Assembly (NCBI GenBank): GCA_018907035.1
Contig: JACCIC010000211.1
Location: 201,501-265,500, forward strand
Direction of reading: 5' to 3'
From: Sycobia sp. Sy_11
Lineage: Eukaryota > Arthropoda > Insecta > Hymenoptera > Epichrysomallidae
DNA: 64,000 nt
The notes beneath the pieces were generated by a model. That model was not told where the DNA came from and made no database searches. It saw only the letters and a program-made list of their open reading frames with translations. The translations under genes were made by a program, and so were the position numbers. The stretch's first letter is position 1. The number at the start of each line of letters is the position of its first letter. Positions 58,671 to 64,000 of this stretch are shown piece after piece.

Positions 58671-58694
58671 ATATATATATATATATATATATAC
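58671..58694. repeat. (AT)n microsatellite
   Basis: Twelve AT units. A second AT run (58859-58880) lies 165 bases to the right. Confidence 0.9.
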
Positions 58695-59212
58695 ACTGGG
58701 GGCAAGAAATTTTCTTCGAAGAAGTCGATGTGCAGAGCGGAATATAGATGCATATTCTCAACAGTGCTCTTGATGGTCTTGCCGGTGGGCTGCATATACT
58801 TTTCCTCAACGACCGCGCTCGAAGCTCTATGTACGGGCTGGAATGAACTTTTTGCAGCATTATATATATATATATATATACTTGCGCCAAAATACGTCGA
58901 TTGTTATACCGGCAATTTTATTCCTTTAATATTTATTGCTGGAGCGCGCCCCTATTGCGCCTCCGGAAAAATAAAGGTCAGAGAGACTCAGAGGTTGTTC
59001 GATAGCGGGATAGGGGAGGAGGGTTAATGCGCACATTTACGTTATTATGGAATCGAGTTAAGGGGGGGAGGGAGAGGAGAAAGTGGTTTTTGCATAAACA
59101 TTTATTCAGATCTTCAGGGATGCAAAGTGATTCCGAAACATTTCAATAACAATCCGATAAAAATGCAGATTGCATTAATTTGGCACACGTGAGGTCGACT
59201 TTTCCTCCTTCT

Positions 59213-59260
59213 CTGTCTGTCTCGCGCTCTCTCTCTCTCTCTCTCTCTCGCTCTCTTTCT
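59213..59260. repeat. (CT)n microsatellite
   Basis: CT units with CGCT interruptions. Confidence 0.9.
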
Positions 59261-61262
59261 ATCTTGCTTTTGCTCTAACTATCCACCCCACTCCCTCATC
59301 TCTCGCATACATTAATTTAAAGCAATAAGAAAATCCATTATCGGATTTCTATAAAATTAAACGAAGGGAATTTTTTATCCACTAGCCATTGATTTCACCA
59401 CTACCTTCACTTGAAGTATATGTACTGAATGCATTACCAAAAAAATTAATTTCTGATCCTTTTCATCAATCAGATCTTTTTTCATTTATATTCCATTAAA
59501 TCGTGTATTAAATGGTATTATTTATGTTCTTCGCTATTTATACAGTTATAAAATATTTAAATTTTCTATTATATATTCCATATCATATCTTCGAAGTTGT
59601 GGAGTCTACGCTTTGTCATAAAAATAATCTCACTTTAACGAATAAAGTTATTCACGTAGTATATTCTAAGTGAGAGATTAGAATGAAGCGGAGATAATAA
59701 ACTACCATAACGGAGATGGCGGGTGGACTTCCAAAAACCGACCAAATCCGATTTTCCTTGACATTTCTTTACGCTTATTTTTTTTTTTGGAGTGCTGATT
59801 ATGAATGTCGTAACATCCGTAGAAAAAAACTGAAATTTGATGGAAAAAAAAACAAAAATTTGCTTTCCCCAAGATATCCCGGAAAATAGTAACTGTTTAA
59901 AAAAAATTTTCCCAGAAAAGTTGTAGATCTTTTCAAAAGTTTTTTTTGCATTTATTCTATACAATCAGTTACTTTCGAGAAAAATGTATTCGAAGCTACC
60001 ACCTGTATTGAGCATATGCAGAGAACGTTTCAGGAGATCCCAAAACGGAATTGCTGAACATTTTTCAAAAATATTGTTGTTATCAGAAAACTATATAGAA
60101 CAACTAAAAATTTATTCGATAAGATTTATCACTTTGGTTTGAAAATTTTTTTGGAGATCGTTCTTATTTTCTCTGATAAATTCGGAAAACTAAGAATTCT
60201 GTATTGCGACATGAATATTAAATTTCCGCCTTATGTCATTATATTTTTTTTATAGATTATTTCACTGTTTAGTAAATCGTTCAAATACTAGACAAACTAA
60301 TTAAATCATCTCGAGACGATAGGACGCTAGTATTTAATTCAAAAGAATGGGAAGGAAGGTCTATTTGAATGGAAAACGGAAAGGAATTTTTTTCATTGCT
60401 TTTTTTATAAATTTCCTCAAGTAGGAAGTGGAATGATTAAATTTTTCTTATGTTTAACAAGTATACACCAGGTGCAGGTGATTGGTTTACCAGTCAGTCT
60501 AGACCCCTCTTATTACACATTTACACTAGATAAATCAATAAAGAGGAACAAAATACCGCTTGTCCTAGATCGATTAATGCAACTTTGCCTTTTCAATGTC
60601 GATTATTCAAAATATGTTTCCTTATATTGAATCATATTTAACGATTTTATCCCGCGTTACGCGGAGATGTCACTTGTTTTAATGCACCGGGCCACTTTGA
60701 AGCATTTGTATCGCGGCGTAATCTAAAATACAAAGTTCCGACTCGTGCTGCGCAGCTCGGGGTTGTTAATTTTTTACTGCCGCACGTCCCATAAAGCGCC
60801 GCTGTCATAAGGAACTAATGTGCCATGCGTAAAACAAATGAATGTTTTAACTACGTAATTGTTTTATCTTATTGTGAGTATATTGCGCGTATATATATAA
60901 ATATACAAATAATAACTAATGCATTACTTTATCAGTGTAGTATAGTAGCGGCTAAAAATGTTTGCTAAAAATTTCGTTATAAATCTAAATTCAAACAGTC
61001 TGTGTGCGTATATATATATATATATATATGTATGTACATATAAAATATATAACATATGTATAAATAACTTTTATATAAAAATCTTAGAAATGATGATGAT
61101 GAAAGTACGAACTCATATTAAGAATGGCCTCGGAACTGGGTCTAACGTACTAATTTAGTATTCTCTTTCTCTCTTTCTACGTAACTTTTCATCCGAGTAA
61201 AATTTCATGCAACTGGTACTACTTTACATTCAGCAATCCAGCTGTGCATGATTCAGCACGGA

Positions 61263-61264
<2 letters not shown>

Positions 61265-61324
<60 letters not shown>

Positions 61325-61385
61325 GCGCGCGCGCACGCACACACGCACCACGCACACCACGCACACATACACGCACGCACACACA
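61265..61385. repeat. (CA)n-(CG)n microsatellite
   Basis: About 27 pure CA units, then CGCG and CACG/CACCACG variants. The Cys/Val and His/Thr open frames over it are artefacts of the repeat. Confidence 0.95.
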
Positions 61386-62198
61386 GAAACATGCACATAT
61401 CGTGTTTCCAGCAAAGAGCTCGCACAGCAACGGATCGATCCGTACACAATAAACCTATATACGCGCGTATAATTTTAATTTGAAAACTCGCGCTCATAGC
61501 CCGTCAGTCCCGTGCGCATTATAACCTCGATGTTTATATTATATAGACGCACTTATTTCAAACGCGCGCGCGCTCTCTCTCATTGTCCGAAAGAAAGCCC
61601 ATATTACGCTTTCCGAGAGGTTAATCTCGAATGGAACGGCTGATCGAGTCGGGATTTCGGGGTCGCTTTATATATACATATACATGTACGCCCGGAGCGA
61701 TTGATCGGATTTACCTCGTGCGCCCTGGTGAGGGAGGGCATGGGAGGGGGGGGGAGGAGAGTTTTGGCAAAATCACCGCACCCGCACGGCTCGGCGCAGT
61801 CCGCGTCTGGCGTCTCTGTTTTTACATGTGAGCGACAAGCCGTTAAACTCGCGGGCGCTCGATTATGCATTATACGAATTTTATTGCGCTGATCGTTATT
61901 CCTATATGTATATGCATATAGAGTACTGAACGAACAATAGAATTCAACGAACGTTCGGTTATCAGAATTCTGATTTTAGTTCTTTGTAGGTTATTGGCCA
62001 TTTTTAGTGCGTACGAGAAAAAATAAGATTTTTGCAAATGTAGATATGTCGTTTTAATGATCTTTAGTTGAGAAAAAAATTATAAAAGAATGTAACTGAA
62101 GATTGAAAGGTATTTCCTCATTTCTTCTTATATTTTTTGTTTCTCACTTCCTAGTGGATTAATTTTTGCAAATTATTTGTATCACCAAATGTTATTTA

Positions 62199-62242
62199 TT
62201 ATTTTCAATGACGAATAAAGTTAATTATTTTCAATGACGAAT
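62199..62242. repeat. Two-copy tandem duplication, 26-base period
   Basis: TTATTTTCAATGACGAAT occurs exactly at 62199-62216 and again at 62225-62242. Confidence 0.9.
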
Positions 62243-62977
62243 GAAAATGACAAAAATTATACCTGGAAATCTCCAGGCTATACTTTTCCGATAAGGATTG
62301 CTATGACAAAATTGACCTATCACGTTCAAAATCTAGAGAAAAGTTTTCCGTAAAGTCTTTTATGCACTGATCGCTAATTAAAACTCTTTATACTGGGTGC
62401 AGTGTCACAAATAATTTCTTTTCCAGACAGCATAGATTATTAGTATATATGTGAATTCATTCTTTTATTTAGTCTCTTTTGCAAATGCTGTGCACTTTGC
62501 TTGAGAATCTTTTTTTGTCTGGAATGTACACGTTTGTGAAGAAATGAATGATTATGCTTTTTGTAAAAAATTATGTGGCTGTATTCTAAATAAATCTCAG
62601 CTATAGTTCCAAAAACAGTGTGTTTTCGGAATTTTATAATAATAATATAACAATTATAAAAAATCTAACGTAATATATCCAAATATATTTTCAAATCGGT
62701 TCCTTGCTTATCGCATCGAAATTACGGGTAAAATAGAGTCTCTCCCCCAGGTTCGACAGTTATTTAATTTTTGCTGTCCTCTGTTATTCGCGTCCGAAGT
62801 TAATTATATATATATATATATAGAATGAAACTTATTACCATCTTCATCATTTAAAAAAAAATTGACGACATGCATTCATAATACTAAAAATCGGCTCTTA
62901 TTGCCTTCTAAGAGCAGATTTAAATCGTTCTATGAAAGGGAACTAATTCATTTTTTAACAAGAGTATGTGCATCAAC

Positions 62978-63003
62978 GCAGATTAAATCATGATTTAATC
63001 TGC
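62978..63003. promoter_or_regulatory. 26-bp perfect palindrome, candidate homeodomain-type site
   Basis: GCAGATTAAATCA followed by its exact reverse complement, with no spacer. Each half contains TTAA/TGATT words like those bound by homeodomain proteins and Exd/Pbx partners. The symmetry is directly seen; binding is inference. Confidence 0.35.
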
Positions 63004-63334
63004 ACGCACACTGACAACACACGTCTTCGACTCGTCAGGCTCGCTTGAGAAAGAACAAAAATTCTTGGGAACAAATTCAGCCACTTAGCTCAAATCGAAT
63101 CGGCGTCTCCTTAAGTCCATCGGTCTTTCCCTCTTTTGTATCTTCTATCCTCCCCCTTTATCTCTCGTTCTCTCTTTCTCTCTCTCTGTCTCTCCCTCTC
63201 CCTCTCTCTTTCGCTTGCCGGCCGGTTGATTATCAGCACGCATGTTTTTTCAGCGGAGGGTATAATATAGACATATAATGGGATAACGGAGCTGAACCAG
63301 AAAAATGCCGTCCTGCGTGCGCCCGTTTACACAA

Positions 63335-63335
<1 letters not shown>

Positions 63336-63381
<46 letters not shown>

Positions 63382-63384
63382 ACA
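63336..63384. repeat. (CA)n microsatellite
   Basis: About 20 CA units followed by CATACACACA. Confidence 0.95.
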
Positions 63385-63770
63385 TCCGTACCCCTGATTT
63401 ACCGTACTTTTTTTAGCATATATCTCGGTAAACACCGAAATTTTCGAATTTTTGTACGGCACGACCGATTACCTTGCTTTTTTTTTGCAGGCAGAATGAA
63501 GACCTTATAGAAGTATAGTATTTGGAATGGGCAAGATTGAAGACTGATCGGAGATGTATCGAGAAGAAAAAGAGAGTTTGCAAATTTCTTTTCGGCTTCG
63601 GTATGAGAATAAAAAAAGAAAAAATTCACGAACAGATTCGTGTGTTGGACTAATGAAAAATGAGAGGAGATATTCTAATCCTCTATATACACATAGGTGA
63701 ATTTCGATGTTCTGATTGTGTTTGACATAACAGACCATGATCGTCAAAAAATATTGAAATCGTGAGATTA

Positions 63771-63771
<1 letters not shown>

Positions 63772-63839
<68 letters not shown>

Positions 63840-63859
63840 GGAGAGAGAGAGAGAGAGAG
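63772..63859. repeat. Compound (CA)n-(TA)n-(GATA)n-(GA)n microsatellite
   Basis: CA units to 63808, a short TATATA, GATA units to about 63832, then GA units to 63859. Confidence 0.95.
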
Positions 63860-64000
63860 CTCCGTCAATCCGATTAAATTATTAAAACTTTCATTCACTT
63901 TAATTTTATTTCTCGTCTCTTAAACTCATGGTTTTGTTCTCTCGTTTCCAATTCATCTTCCTCCTTCTATTTTACCTGATTTTCCCGCTTATTTCTTACT

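Larger units (their letters stand above)
52598..64000 (-). other. Presumed upstream Ddr intron, at least 11.4 kb
   Basis: No exon encoding the rest of the discoidin domains was found. The region is AT-rich with CpG-rich islands at about 53330-53560, 54600-55110, 56100-56460 and 61480-61870, and G runs near 54796 and 54920. It is therefore best read as the intron preceding the discoidin-like exon, though small exons could have been missed. Confidence 0.6.

Noticed and set aside
59700..60200. Segment with AGTTGTAGATCTTTT-type wording reminiscent of insect repeats
   Set aside because: I could not define ends, inverted repeats or a coding frame, and the resemblance rests on memory of general style only.
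1..64000. CRISPR array, prokaryotic operon, phage or integrated virus
   Set aside because: The regularly repeated sequences are all simple microsatellites, genes are intron-split, and no viral or transposase protein motif was seen in the open frames.

Overview
This is an intron-rich, AT-rich animal genomic window, and almost everything recognisable in it belongs to one gene on the minus strand. Eleven coding exons join in consistent phase between 52597 and 4661. They encode the C-terminal 725 residues (long form) of a discoidin domain receptor (DDR) tyrosine kinase, the collagen-receptor RTK family. The 5' part of the gene lies beyond the right edge: the signal peptide, the first discoidin domain, and most of the discoidin-like domain. 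I found no exon for it between 52598 and 64000. The source is most likely an insect, and a hymenopteran (ant, bee or wasp) fits best. The reasons are long AT-rich introns, short CpG-rich islands with long G or C runs, and very dense (TA)n, (GA)n and (CA)n microsatellites. This placement is inference, not proof.

Reading 5' to 3' on the minus strand: the end of the discoidin-like domain (52390-52597); linker, transmembrane helix and proximal juxtamembrane segment (44928-45369, with an alternative donor at 45006); Tyr-rich juxtamembrane exon (38804-38997); Gly-rich juxtamembrane exon (35885-36141); kinase start and glycine loop (27967-28089); VAVK lysine (26411-26520); helix C and hinge (17752-17952); HRD catalytic loop (16312-16404); DFG and activation loop (6358-6499); C-lobe with a long acidic insert (6005-6247); kinase end and stop (4661-4825). 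Each exon has GT/AG borders and the codon phases agree across all ten junctions.

Introns range from 110 bases to about 9.8 kb. They hold dozens of microsatellites, CpG-rich islands, a degenerate tRNA-like fragment (about 39735-39800) and a few inverted repeats that look like old non-autonomous DNA elements (15186-15441, 2064-2170, 43906-44145). They also contain several strikingly symmetric sites, including a 26-bp perfect palindrome at 62978-63003. I saw no second protein-coding gene, CRISPR array, intact transposase, or novel multi-gene system. The most interesting points are in the receptor itself: a kinase with an Ala in the first glycine position and an Asp at the helix-C Glu position, a poly-Glu insertion in the C-lobe, a possible alternatively spliced juxtamembrane block, and coding-like sequence after tandem TGA stops.
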